From Hybos culiciformis (lineage: Eukaryota; Arthropoda; Insecta; Diptera; Hybotidae): a DNA stretch of 64,000 bases. The notes below the pieces were generated by a model. That model saw nothing but the letters and a program-made list of their open reading frames with translations, ran no database searches and had not been told where the DNA came from. The stretch is taken from contig OZ023273.1 in assembly GCA_964007475.1 (NCBI GenBank), positions 7,893,234 through 7,957,233 of the forward strand. Reading direction: 5' to 3'. Numbering within the stretch: the first letter of the stretch is position 1; each line of letters opens with the position of its first letter. This document shows, one piece after another, positions 26,221-36,828 of the stretch. The translations under genes and the position numbers were made by a program.

Positions 26221-26694
26221 TTTTCTAAAGCACAGCTGGAACTATTTATTTTTAATTTTTTTTTAAAAGATCATTAAAGTGAATCAACATTCAACATAAT
26301 ATGGTTAAAGTTGTTATAAACTTAAAATAAATACGGTATGAATTATTATTTTAATATTGTGAAATAGATTAAAGTTTTTTCCAAAATAATTGACTCACCT
26401 CATCAGTCGTCATCCACCATCCTAATCTTGTTTAATACAGTTTATGTTTAATACAATCACGAAATTATAAATTGACAATATTTTTATATTATTGAAAATG
26501 ACATAAATAAAATCTATTCTACAAAAAATTCTACAAGAATTCTACAAACAGCAGAAATCATCTGTTTTCTGCAGCTTACCTTTCCATATAATTCACTTCA
26601 CTTAATTATTTAAATCTCCAAATAGCGACTCCTATGGCGAAAAAAGGCACATACTTATGGGTGAAAAAAAATTTAAACAAAAGAGTCATACTTA

Positions 26695-27657
26695 GAGCCC
26701 GTTCCCAAACTGAGACTATTTTAATCGTAAAATATACCTTTTCTGCTAAAGTCATTTGTCCGCGATTGATTTTTCAATTTTGGAGATACTGCAGATTACG
26801 TGAACCACTCAGAATCGTCTGAAGCTTGGAAAAGGAAAGAGGGGTATAGTCCCCCCAAATTGTTCATACATTTTGTACATGTAATTTTTTTTTTTGCCCG
26901 ATTTGCCCCTTAAAGAGAGGGGGTGGGGGGCGGCGGGCGGGCGGGTGGACTGGTGGTTGGTCAGTGGGATTTGCGGCCCGCCGCCCCCCACCCTCCTCTA
27001 TCGTTGTGCCGATTCTGATTGGTTCACGTCATCTGCACTTTAGCCTCAAATTTTTAGCGGACAAATGTAATTTTCCAAAATGTCATTTGTCCGCGATTGC
27101 TTTTTTAAATATTTAGCGGACAAATGTCATTTTGCAAAATGTCATTTGTCCGCGATTGATTTTTTAAATTTTTAGCGGACAAATGTCATTTTTAGCGGAC
27201 AAATGTCATTTGTCCGCGATTAATTTTTATCGCGGACAAATGACATTTTGGAAAATGTCATTTGTCCACGACGGACAAAAGACATTTCGAATTGCGGACA
27301 AATGTCATTTTTATGTCCGCGATACAAAAACAAATCGCGGACAAATGTCCCGCGGACAAATGTCCAACCATCTGCAACGTCTGCTTAAATTTTCAATTTT
27401 TTGTTTTTTTTTTTAAAATGAGGTGCACTAAAAAGTACACCTATAAACTGAGTTTGTTTTGGGAAATTTAAAATTTCCCTTCGGAGATTTTTAAAATATA
27501 AAATATCATTTCGGAACGATTTTTACGTCAAAAAATCTTGATTTGTAAAATAATTGCAAAATAACAGCTGTAAAATCGTGTCGTTCCAAAACTAGAAATT
27601 CTAGAAATTAAAAAACTTTATCAGTTTCTAAAAAAGTCTCAGTTTGGGAACGGGCTC
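26695..27657. mobile_element. TA-flanked MITE with motif array and GC-rich core
   Basis: Terminal inverted repeats of 23 bases begin GAGCCCGTTCCCAAACTGAG and are identical at both ends (26695-26717 and 27635-27657), each flanked by TA (26693-26694, 27658-27659), so Tc1/mariner-type mobilisation is inferred. Inside, a second pair of inverted arms (26790-26817 and 27010-27037) encloses a G-rich then C-rich core (about 26920-26990). The right half (27056-27366) is an array of about a dozen GCGGACAAATGTCAT-type units in both orientations. No transposase is encoded, so it is non-autonomous. The inner arms suggest one element nested in another. The short open frames in the array are by-products of the repeats. 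Confidence 0.85.
27056..27366. repeat. Array of CGGACAAATG / CATTTGTCCG motifs in both orientations
   Basis: Copies of CGGACAAATG or its reverse complement start near 27058, 27083, 27117, 27141, 27176, 27197, 27207, 27231, 27259, 27296, 27338 and 27352, with one variant near 27273 and one isolated copy near 26753 in the left part of the element. Adjacent opposite copies form short palindromes. Confidence 0.9.
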
Positions 27658-27775
27658 TAACACTGCAATTCTAATTTTGTTTATTTTTAAAAAAAATTGT
27701 TTGCATTATAATTTGACGTTACGTACCATTTCTGCACACTATTTTGATTTTAAGAAATTTGAATGGGATTGGAAA

Positions 27776-28085
27776 CAGACGACGACGCGATCATATTTTT
27801 AGTCGCGGCGGCTAAGCAGCGAAATTTTAAATTTTTGGGGGCTGCGGCTAAAAAAAAAATTCTTGATCGCTGCTGCGCCGCTGATAACAAAAAAAAACGT
27901 TAAAAAAAAAAAAAAAAAACAAAAGAAAAGACAAAAATTTTCGTCGCTGCTTGGTTTTTTTTTTTTTAAATTTATATGGCTGCTAGCGATCGCTTTCACC
28001 TAAAAATTTGGTCGCTGCTGCTAGGCCAAAAAACGTCGCTGCGTCGCTCGCGCTAGCTCGAAATCGATGATCGCGTCGGCGTCTG
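27776..28085. mobile_element. hAT-type MITE, 310 bp
   Basis: It is flanked by an exact 8-base direct duplication ATTGGAAA (27768-27775 and 28086-28093). The termini are inverted: CAGACGACGACGCGATCAT on the left and, on the right, the complement of CAGACGCCGACGCGATCAT. An 8-bp duplication and a CAG start are typical of hAT elements. The interior is an imperfect palindrome of GCGGCGGCTAA / GTCGCTGCTGCTAG-like words with A and T runs, and no transposase is encoded. It sits between the Kelch and mRpS11 start codons, about 230 bp upstream of mRpS11. Confidence 0.88.
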
Positions 28086-28312
28086 ATTGGAAACAAAAAA
28101 TTGAAATTTTTAAGTTCACCAGGGCAAACAAACCGGCTTGAACAATCTAAGAAAAAAAGTTAATTTAGATACTGATTACATTAGTAGAAGATAGTGTACT
28201 AAGTACCTATACTAGCTTAGGTAAGTGTAGAGACAGTCAAATAAAAACAGAACCTGAGAAGTAAAAAAAAAACTCATTAGCAGAATCAAACCAGAATTGG
28301 CGACAGCGACAG

Positions 28313-29531
28313 ATGTTATTGAACAAAATGATTTCTTCTAAATTTTTTAATGCATTAAAACTATCTAATATTTATAAAACACAAGCTTGTCTTTTTCAAA
28401 AATCGGCAAAATGTTTAAAAGTTGAAGATAAAAAAGAGATGTTAGCATCATTGCCAACAAAAGATCAAGGAACAGCTGGTGAAAAATCTTTAGATGTCGA
28501 CTTTTTAATACAGTCATCGACGTAAGTAAATTTTAAAAATAAGTAGATAGGTACCTATATTACCTACCATGTACTTAGGTACTTAGATTAGGTACATTTT
28601 TGAATATTTTGTTACAATAGTTGGGTGCTTTTTCAATCGTTAATGTTTCCAAAAGTACCTATTGTAATTTATAGTTTCTCGCAATTTATTAAAATCACTT
28701 TTTCTATAAACCTTTATTGATAGTATGTTATCTATTACTTTTTATCGAAAATATCAGGTACCTACCTATATCTACTTAAAGCATTTTTATAAATATCTAA
28801 TTCTTCATTTTTCCCTTTATTATTTATTATATTTTTTTGTTTTATTTTTAGAAAACTTAATATTATCCCTAATAAAAATACACCAACACAATTATTTAAT
28901 AATATTCCATTTGAGAGCCTTCCTATTTGTCATGTTAAAGTTTCGCCAAATAACACAATTATATCAGTGACAGATTCCAAAGGTAAATATTATTATATTT
29001 TTTTTTGTTACTTTAGCTCTTTGCAAAAGTTGTATTTAAAAAGAGCAAATTATTTCTAAATTTTTATCCACTGAAATTTTTGTAACCTTAATACATATTT
29101 TTTTCAGGTGTTCCAAGAATAATAAGATCGTGTGGGATAGAAGGTTTCAAAAATACAAGGAAGGGTACAAATATAGCTGCCCAAGCAACTGCCATTACCA
29201 TAGGAGGGGTATGTCAATTCATTTACCTAATTGTTTATTTTTTAATAAATCTTGATGTAAAATGAAAATTTATTTGTATTTTTTCAGAAAACATTGGAAA
29301 TTGGTTGGAAAACAGTTCGTGTAACAGTGAGGGGACTGGGACCAGGAAGAATGGTAATTAAAAAAAAAATTATCTGTACACGTATTTGTTATTCGAAATA
29401 ATATTCGTGATATATATTTCTAGTCTGCAATCAAAGGTCTTCAAATGAGTGGATTAAATATTGTGTCCATAACAGATACAACACCAGTCTCATGGAATCC
29501 ACCAAGGCCAAGAAAGCAAAAAAAATTATAA
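28313..29531 (+). CDS. mRpS11: Mitochondrial small-subunit ribosomal protein uS11m
   Basis: Five exons: 28313-28521, 28852-28982, 29108-29208, 29288-29353, 29424-29531 (TAA 29529-29531), all GT-AG and in phase, for 204 residues. The N-terminus ([18 protein letters not shown]) is basic, hydrophobic and free of acidic residues, as expected for a mitochondrial import signal. A second ATG at 28328 is an alternative start. The C-terminal half is the uS11 fold: [18 protein letters not shown], then a [13 protein letters not shown] block, a [14 protein letters not shown] block, a TVRGLGPGR motif and the end [12 protein letters not shown]. The protein sits on the platform of the mitochondrial 28S subunit beside the 12S rRNA 3' domain. 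Identification rests on the conserved C-terminal motifs and is secure. Confidence 0.95.
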
Positions 29532-29576
29532 TTTTTTTTTTCTTTATAAAACTAAAGTGAATAGGTAATGAATTGT

Positions 29577-29582
29577 AATAAA
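29577..29582 (+). promoter_or_regulatory. Candidate poly(A) signal of mRpS11
   Basis: An AATAAA lies 46 bases after the stop codon. A second one at 29623-29628 is also well placed. Confidence 0.5.
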
Positions 29583-29881
29583 ACGGTGTGAAATAAGTTT
29601 AATAACTGCCAGGAAGTTTGTAAATAAAATATTTAAAAAAAAATTTTATGTTTTTTTTATGTTTTTAGAGGAATCATGAATTATTTATATAGTTTCACGT
29701 AGGATTTAAGTAAAATCACGGAGAGGTCTTCAAATGTTATTTTCTTTCAACCCAATCGAAAGTAGCTTAAAAACTGTGAGTACGGTAAAATTTTTGTTTC
29801 CCAAAATTCGGTCTCGATTCGGAACTACAGCCATTTAAAGTGCCAAAAACAATCATTTTTTGCTACCATTTCCCAGCTTAA

Positions 29882-30176
29882 CCCTTTGGCGGACACAAAA
29901 TTTTTATGAAGGTTTATAGGGGGACACTTGCGGTATTTCTGGTTCTAGAGCATGTAGAACTATACCGAAGCCACTATAATAATGGGATTATTGTCCTGAT
30001 TCGTCCTAAATTAAAATACTTCCAATGGGACACCAATTTTATTTATATGTGTTCTAAGGGGACACAATATATTGAATTCTAATATAAACTATATGAAAAC
30101 GAAAACGTGATATCACGTCATGTCCCACGAGAAAAACACCCCATAACGTGATATCACGTCCTTGTCCGCCAAAGGG
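29882..30176. mobile_element. piggyBac-type MITE, 295 bp
   Basis: It is bounded by TTAA on both sides (29878-29881 and 30177-30180). The inverted ends read CCCTTTGGCGGACA on the left and, on the right, the complement CCCTTTGGCGGACA after one mismatch-free stretch. TTAA targets and CCC-starting termini are the piggyBac signature. The interior has two copies of the perfect palindrome ACGTGATATCACGT (near 30107-30120 and 30145-30158). There is no coding capacity. Confidence 0.88.
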
Positions 30177-33100
30177 TTAATACAGATCAGATTTCACTGG
30201 TCTTGGTTTTAAATAAAAGGTCTCGAAAAATTTGAATATTTTGTCCACTTATGTTACAAAATGTACTCATTATAAAGGTTCTGGGTTACTTTTGATTGGA
30301 ATACATTCGTCTTCATGAACAATTTTTCTTCATAAACTGTGAATTTTGTAAAAAAATTTAAATATATACAAGATACAACATATAATTAATAAGAGGTGTT
30401 TAAAAAGTTATACTGCTGTTGAAACAAGTAAAAGAAAGAATTTTTTATTTGTGTCAAAAAAATATATACCTAACCACAATAATGATAACACCAAAGTTAA
30501 AAATAATACCTAGAAGGAATAAAAATATAAGCTTGTTACGATTTTTACAACAATGTCTGGAAATCTAATTAAAATACCTTGTAAAATCGAAGAAAAACAA
30601 ATAATATATAATATAAATAAAATACATAAAACCATTTTTTTGTTTATAAGATACATATTATATTTTATTATTTGTAAGATAAAAATTGTGATCTCTGTTT
30701 TTTTTACAATTCATTTTCAATTTTAATAGATAAAATTATTGCATACATTTATTTAATTAAAATTGTTATATTGTAATATATTTGATTTTTCTTTTAATAT
30801 TATATTCAATATATTGTAATTCAAGTTTATGATAAATTTTATTTATATTTATAATTAAATTATATTTTTAAAAATTTATTACTAAAACATATTTTCTTTA
30901 ATGATTGAGTGCTTTGTGCAATTTAATTTAATTTATTTTATTGCTAAAATTAAAAAAATTTTATTTTTAAAGAATTTTTAGGGCTGTTACATATAATATT
31001 CAATGTATTGATACAATTTAATTTAATGAATTAATGATTTGATATTAAACTTTAAATTATTGTTTTTTTCTATAAAAATAATGTTTAAAGATGAAATATT
31101 TTCAAACTATCTATTTTTTTATATATTTTATTTAAATGAATGTTGATCAGAATATTTTGGTTTACAAGTTTGCCGGTGTTTTGAAATTATTTAATTTATT
31201 ACTTCTATTTTCTTCAAATAAGATGTGCGCTTTGTTGTTCTTATATATCTTAATAATTAGCGAATTTGAATTGGTTTCAAAAAAACAAAACTTCAAAATT
31301 AATTTAAAAAAAGCAATATAAAACATTTGAATTTAAAAAATAACCCTAAAAAATTTTATTGATTCCGTCACAGAAAAAAAAATTTTGAATTATATTTTAA
31401 TAGGTTATTTCAAATTTCTCTTTCATTTTATTGCATTATACTTTATGCAATTACTAATCTATATGATAGGCTTGAGTCGAATAGATTTTGGTAGAATTGT
31501 AAAAACTCTTAGTAAGTACCTTTCAAATATTAGAATAATTTAATTTATTTGTGATCATTGGAATTTTCAAGTTCCGAAAGAAGAACAAATAATTAAATTT
31601 CCAACCCTATCCTAAGTACTTAATTTTTTAGTTTTTTCTATATATGCATGGTGTTACTCTCGTTTACTGTAAAAAATTAATCCACTTAATTTTCAATAGT
31701 AAGTAATTTGTTTTCGTATTCAAGAGTCTCAAAAAAAAAAAAATGGAAATTTTATTAATATTCAATTACATAACAGCATTATGATTAATAATATTAATAC
31801 TAAACATGTGAAATAAAATTTATTTACAATTTTATAAATTTTATGTAGATATTTATTGTACGTACATATGTATATTATGTATTTGTGCATTAAAAATCAA
31901 ATTTATTAATCATAAGCCGTAATTGAAAACAAAAATTTCAATATTCGTACTTGACAAACATTAAACGTATAACCTATATATATATATGACGTATGTATAT
32001 GAATATACTCTAGTTTTATAATGATATTTCAATCTAATATATAAGGCTACATTTATTATTATAAAATTAGTTTAGTCTATGTTGGGAATAGTGAAAATAA
32101 TTATATTGTGCAGACGAGTCTTTTATTTTGTTATAGCTATATATCTGTGCTACGCACGGAAAAAATAACTTTATTATGTTTGCTTATATCCATCCATTCA
32201 CAAAGTTTTTAAAACTGTACTTTGTTGAGTATTAGAGAGCTTGAGAAGTGAAAAACAGTAACTTGTTATAGATCTAACTATATGTACTATACATAATATT
32301 ATTTAGATGTATATAGTGTACTGGGGATAAAAAGAATTTTGCCCGGCCGGAATATTTTACGCTCAATGCTTACACATTGATGTACACTATCTAAGTATAT
32401 TGCGAAATGCCTGAAGCGATTTAAATAAAATTTGGTATGCACCGTCTTTATAGGTCAAGAATGACCGTGACGGAGCGATTTTACCCGTCCGTTTCTAGGC
32501 GCCTTATTTTCATGTACAACGGGCTCCAGTGCAATATGCAAACAATATCAAAATATTAGTTAAATGAAATTCAAAAATAGTTTCTTTGGCTTCACTTGTC
32601 TAAAATATGCAATAAGGTTTCGTAATGTGTTTAGAATCTTTAATTTTTTTTTGTCATAACATCCTGTATTAAAAAAATTCTAAATTGTTAATATGGCATA
32701 TTAAAATTATATTTTTATTAATAGCATTTCGTATTTGGAACTTATATCCTTATTTGTTAACGAAACTATCTAACTATTGGTGTAAAAGCGTTTTATTACA
32801 TACTTGGATTGGAAATATATAATAAAAGTAATTTTTCGCAAGTTCTCCCTATAACTACAATTTTCAAATATTGTGATATGATTCCAAATTTTACTAATAT
32901 TTTGTTTATTTGAGTTTCGTTAATTAATTTAACTCTGATAGTTAAATTTATCTGAATGTTTGGTTTTAACAAACTTCCATATAAAAGAGGTGTAGATAAA
33001 ACCGCAAGCCTTCTTACAATCATTAAGTTTTTAATAAGTTGAATTATTAAAATCATATATAAACAAATTCATTTAATATTACAATGTTTTTTAATTATAA

Positions 33101-33217
33101 AACTTAAATTTAAATCATTAGTTTCATTATGGTAAAATATTATAAATGTAAATATTTATCGTAACATTTTTTAAAACCAACCATTTTAATAAATTATTAT
33201 AATTTCATTTTCTTTTA

Positions 33218-33295
33218 ATATCTATTTATTGTCCATATTTTTTTTTATATTAATATTTATTTATTGTCCATATTTTTTTTATATTAATATATTTT
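33218..33295. repeat. Two-copy tandem repeat, unit about 36-38 bp
   Basis: The segment containing TTTATTGTCCATA, a T run and TATATTAATAT occurs twice head-to-tail, differing in T-run length. Confidence 0.7.
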
Positions 33296-36200
33296 ACGTA
33301 TATAATTTGATATACATAAATGTGCAGACGAACCTTTTTCCTAACTACATTCATCAGATACTTTCAATGAGATAATTTTAAATTTATATTGATAAATGCA
33401 TTGACCTAAAAATACATTTCAACAATGTTAAGATTGAGATAATTAAAATGTTTACTTAACTGATTATAAATCAATCAATCGGTCGTTATTAAAATTATTA
33501 ATGAAAAGGATTAAATATATATATGTATTTAATTAATTTTATATAATACCATTTAAATAGTGTATGCGATATATTATTTTTACCATCTGACCAGTACAGC
33601 ACAATAAACGGTTAAAATGTTAAATACATATATGTAATTCTCAATTTCATTGTATATTCTTTGCCGCAAATTTTTCAATTATTAACTGTCTGTTTTGTCT
33701 AATAGATATTTATAGATATGTACAAATATACATTGTATATTTGTACACAATACATATTAAACTTTAAAGATATCTCAAATAATTGTATCCTTTTACTAGT
33801 AGTATGTATAACGTTTATTTAAATTTAAAAACAATAACAATTTATTATCGCTATAAAAAATACAATAAAAAAAACATTTTGTTGACGAAACCAAAACTAA
33901 TACCACGTAAGATGTTCAAGATTTTTTCCTTTTTTTTTTTTTCTAAAGACGTTTTTGTGTTAAATATTGGTTAAATATATTAAATAGCGAGTTTTACTAT
34001 TTTTTCAGATATAGAATAGAAATTAATTGTAAAATATCCTTATTGAAATTAATTAAAAAATATCCTTATTGAAGTTAATGAAGCCCTGCTCCCTGTCAAG
34101 CTTATTATCAAATTTGAACAACATTATAGAAAAAATTTAATTATTTTTCGTTATTAATATTAAAATAATAAAAAAAAATGAGAATATTTAGATTTAGTTA
34201 TTTGTTTTGACAATTATCAAATTATTTATATAAATAAAATATTAAAGGTATTATAAAATTATTTCCTGTTTCTTTTTCGTTTCGCCTTGTTTGTTGTTTT
34301 TCATATTTTTAATAGTTTTTGTTGAAAATTAAATAGGAAATTGATATTATTTATAATTAATTCTTAAGATTATTTCAGATACAAAATATTAATGCATATA
34401 TGTAAGAATTCTGTAAACGCTAAAAACAACATTCAAAATAATAATAACTTTCCAAAGTAAGGGTATTTTATGAAACGATTAATTTTTAAAATATTAAAAT
34501 AATGATATATTAATAAGAAAATATATATTTTTTTAAATTAAATATCATGAACTTAATTTTTTCTGTATCTAATAACGATTGTTTTAACAGTTTGGTTGGA
34601 CAAATTTTTATGCTCCTTAAGAAAACAAAATGTTTAATAAATAAAGTTTACAATATTTTTAATATAAATAAAAATAAATCACTTTGATTTCTTTAAATTG
34701 ATTATTATCCTATTATGCATATCTCTAATATATTATCAGTATTATTTTCTGAATTGAACTGTTTTATAATATTCTAATGAAATATGTATTTTTAAACTAG
34801 AAAATTAATTTGATTTTGTTTAAAAAAAAAATTTAAAAAGTTTAAACTTAAAAAGATTTTTTAACAACATATATTAATAAAATATTATTACTACACAATG
34901 AAATAAAAGTTTAATTTTAACGTAGAATATAAAAATTAAATTAAGTTACATTTCGCAAAATATTTAATTTTATTTTAGTTTCACATAATGTACCTAGTAC
35001 AACATCATAATTTTTCTCCATTATATAGTTCCCTTTGTGAATCATTAATTTTTGTCGTAAATTATTTATATAGAAATGAAATTACTAATAATTATTTGTT
35101 TCGTACAATTTTAATATTTATTTAATATTTAAAAGATTAGTTTTTTTTAAGGTGAGAAAGTTATAAGAAAGAAATACAACTATTTTAGTAGCTTGAAATT
35201 ATAGTCTTGTAATTAGGGAAAATAATACAAATATTTAATTTGTCTATTAATAATTTTTCAGTTAGAAAGATAATTAAATCTAAAATATAGCTTCACCAAT
35301 ACTCTTACTATTAAAGCCCAGTATGCATTTTAACCAAAAACAATATTCGTCTAATTCCGTGAAATTATTATATTTTATTATATTCGACATAATCACTCAC
35401 AATAAGTTTTCATTGCATTATTAATATAGTTAGAAATTTATATGGATATATTTTTTAAATTTGTACATGTGAATAGATACTTATATACTTCCTCATTTAA
35501 TTCGCAATACATATTATATTTAAAAATCTTTTCACATTTTTTTTTGTTTTCTTCATCTTTTCCTCAAATACATAATTTTCATGATAGACTAAATTATGCA
35601 AAAAAATATTTTATTATTCTCAACGTCAACTAATTGATAATATTTAATTAAATTTTACATTTTTTAAAACAGATATCTTTTTTATAACAATAAATATTGA
35701 TTTCTATACATACATCAGTTTTTCAATATATAGTATTTTTTTGTATTTAAAAAAAAAACATAAGAATTATTTTAATAATTTAAAAAAAAAAATTCGTTAT
35801 TGTCTTTCATCATTTAAAAGTAAAGTATGTTATTTTATTGTCTTTTTTTTTGCAAGTACTTTATTTACTTTTATTTAATTATTTTTTAATTTTCATTAAG
35901 CGAAAATATTATAATACTTAAAATTTATTTATTTATTTTTTTATTATTGTCTTAATTGAGAATTTACAATTTTTTATTGTCATTGTTTCTATTTATTATT
36001 AACCTATAATGCCAATTCATATTTTTAACTAAATTCATTGTAATCTTAAATTTATATGTTTAATTTAATGTATAAAGATTTTTTTTATTTTATTTTATTT
36101 ATATATAATGTAGATTTAAATTTAAATAATTTTATTATTGTCTTAAAAAGTTTATATTTTATAGAAAAATTTGCAAAGATTAATAATTAATTATTACAAA

Positions 36201-36828
36201 TTAAGTATTTTTATAAATATTATTTTGTTTTGTTCATTTAATTATCTTTTTTGTTCATTAAATTAGGATAAATAATTTTGAAAATATTTATATAAATAAA
36301 AAAAAAAGTAACACTTTAAAAGTAGTAAAATTTATTTTTAAAATCTACAAAACTTTTTTTTTAATTGTTCGCTTTTAATGATTTGTTAATTGGCGAATCG
36401 AAAATATCGTTTTATTTCTCTTTTTCATATTAAATTTTAAAATCTTTGAAATTTTTAATGTGGAAAATTATTAGTTTTAATATTAAATATATTAGTTTTG
36501 GGACACAGATAATTTTGTTAAAATTAAAAAAAAATATATATATTTTTATGATTACGTTAAAACGTAACGACAGCAAAAATTTCGGCAAAATTTATAAAAT
36601 CTATTTAAGAAATTTTTTTTCAAATATAATAATCCTAATTTAATATTCAAAACAGATTTTTTTTTTAATTAAAAACAAAATTTCTGATAATTTTGAAAGA
36701 TATGTTAAAATTGAGAAAAGATGATATATAAATTCTTAATCTAAATTTAATTTTTCCTTTTCAAAATATTTAAAATATAATCTTAAAAAGAACATTTAAA
36801 TATCGAGATATGATCGTAAATTTTCAGT

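Larger units (their letters stand above)
26221..28312. other. Divergent Kelch / mRpS11 intergenic region
   Basis: About 2.1 kb shared upstream DNA of two head-to-head genes. More than half is the two MITEs listed separately. The unique parts (26221-26690, 27660-27767 and 28094-28312) should hold both promoters; no TATA box or initiator could be assigned with confidence. Confidence 0.5.
29532..36828. other. Long AT-rich intergenic region between mRpS11 and the Skeletor-type gene
   Basis: Apart from the piggyBac-type MITE it contains no supported gene. Part of its right side should be the 3' UTR of the minus-strand Skeletor-type gene. It shows two small tandem duplications (about 33218-33295, unit around TTATTGTCCATA; about 34022-34076, unit around AAATATCCTTATTGAA), a less AT-rich patch at about 32330-32530, and many short open frames without coding character. 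Confidence 0.5.

Noticed and set aside
26870..26990. G-rich run as a G-quadruplex regulatory element of the Kelch or mRpS11 promoter
   Set aside because: The run belongs to the GC core of a mobile element; any promoter role would be incidental and cannot be supported from sequence.
27056..27366. CRISPR-like array
   Set aside because: Units occur in both orientations with irregular spacing in a eukaryotic MITE; no spacers of uniform length.
27183..27471. Two overlapping plus-strand open frames of 77 and 69 codons
   Set aside because: They are translations of the CGGACAAATG motif array in a MITE, with repeated TDKCH-like residues; not genes.
30300..36800. Search for a hidden gene in the 7-kb gap
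   Set aside because: Only short low-complexity frames; no paired splice sites joining coding-like segments were found on either strand.
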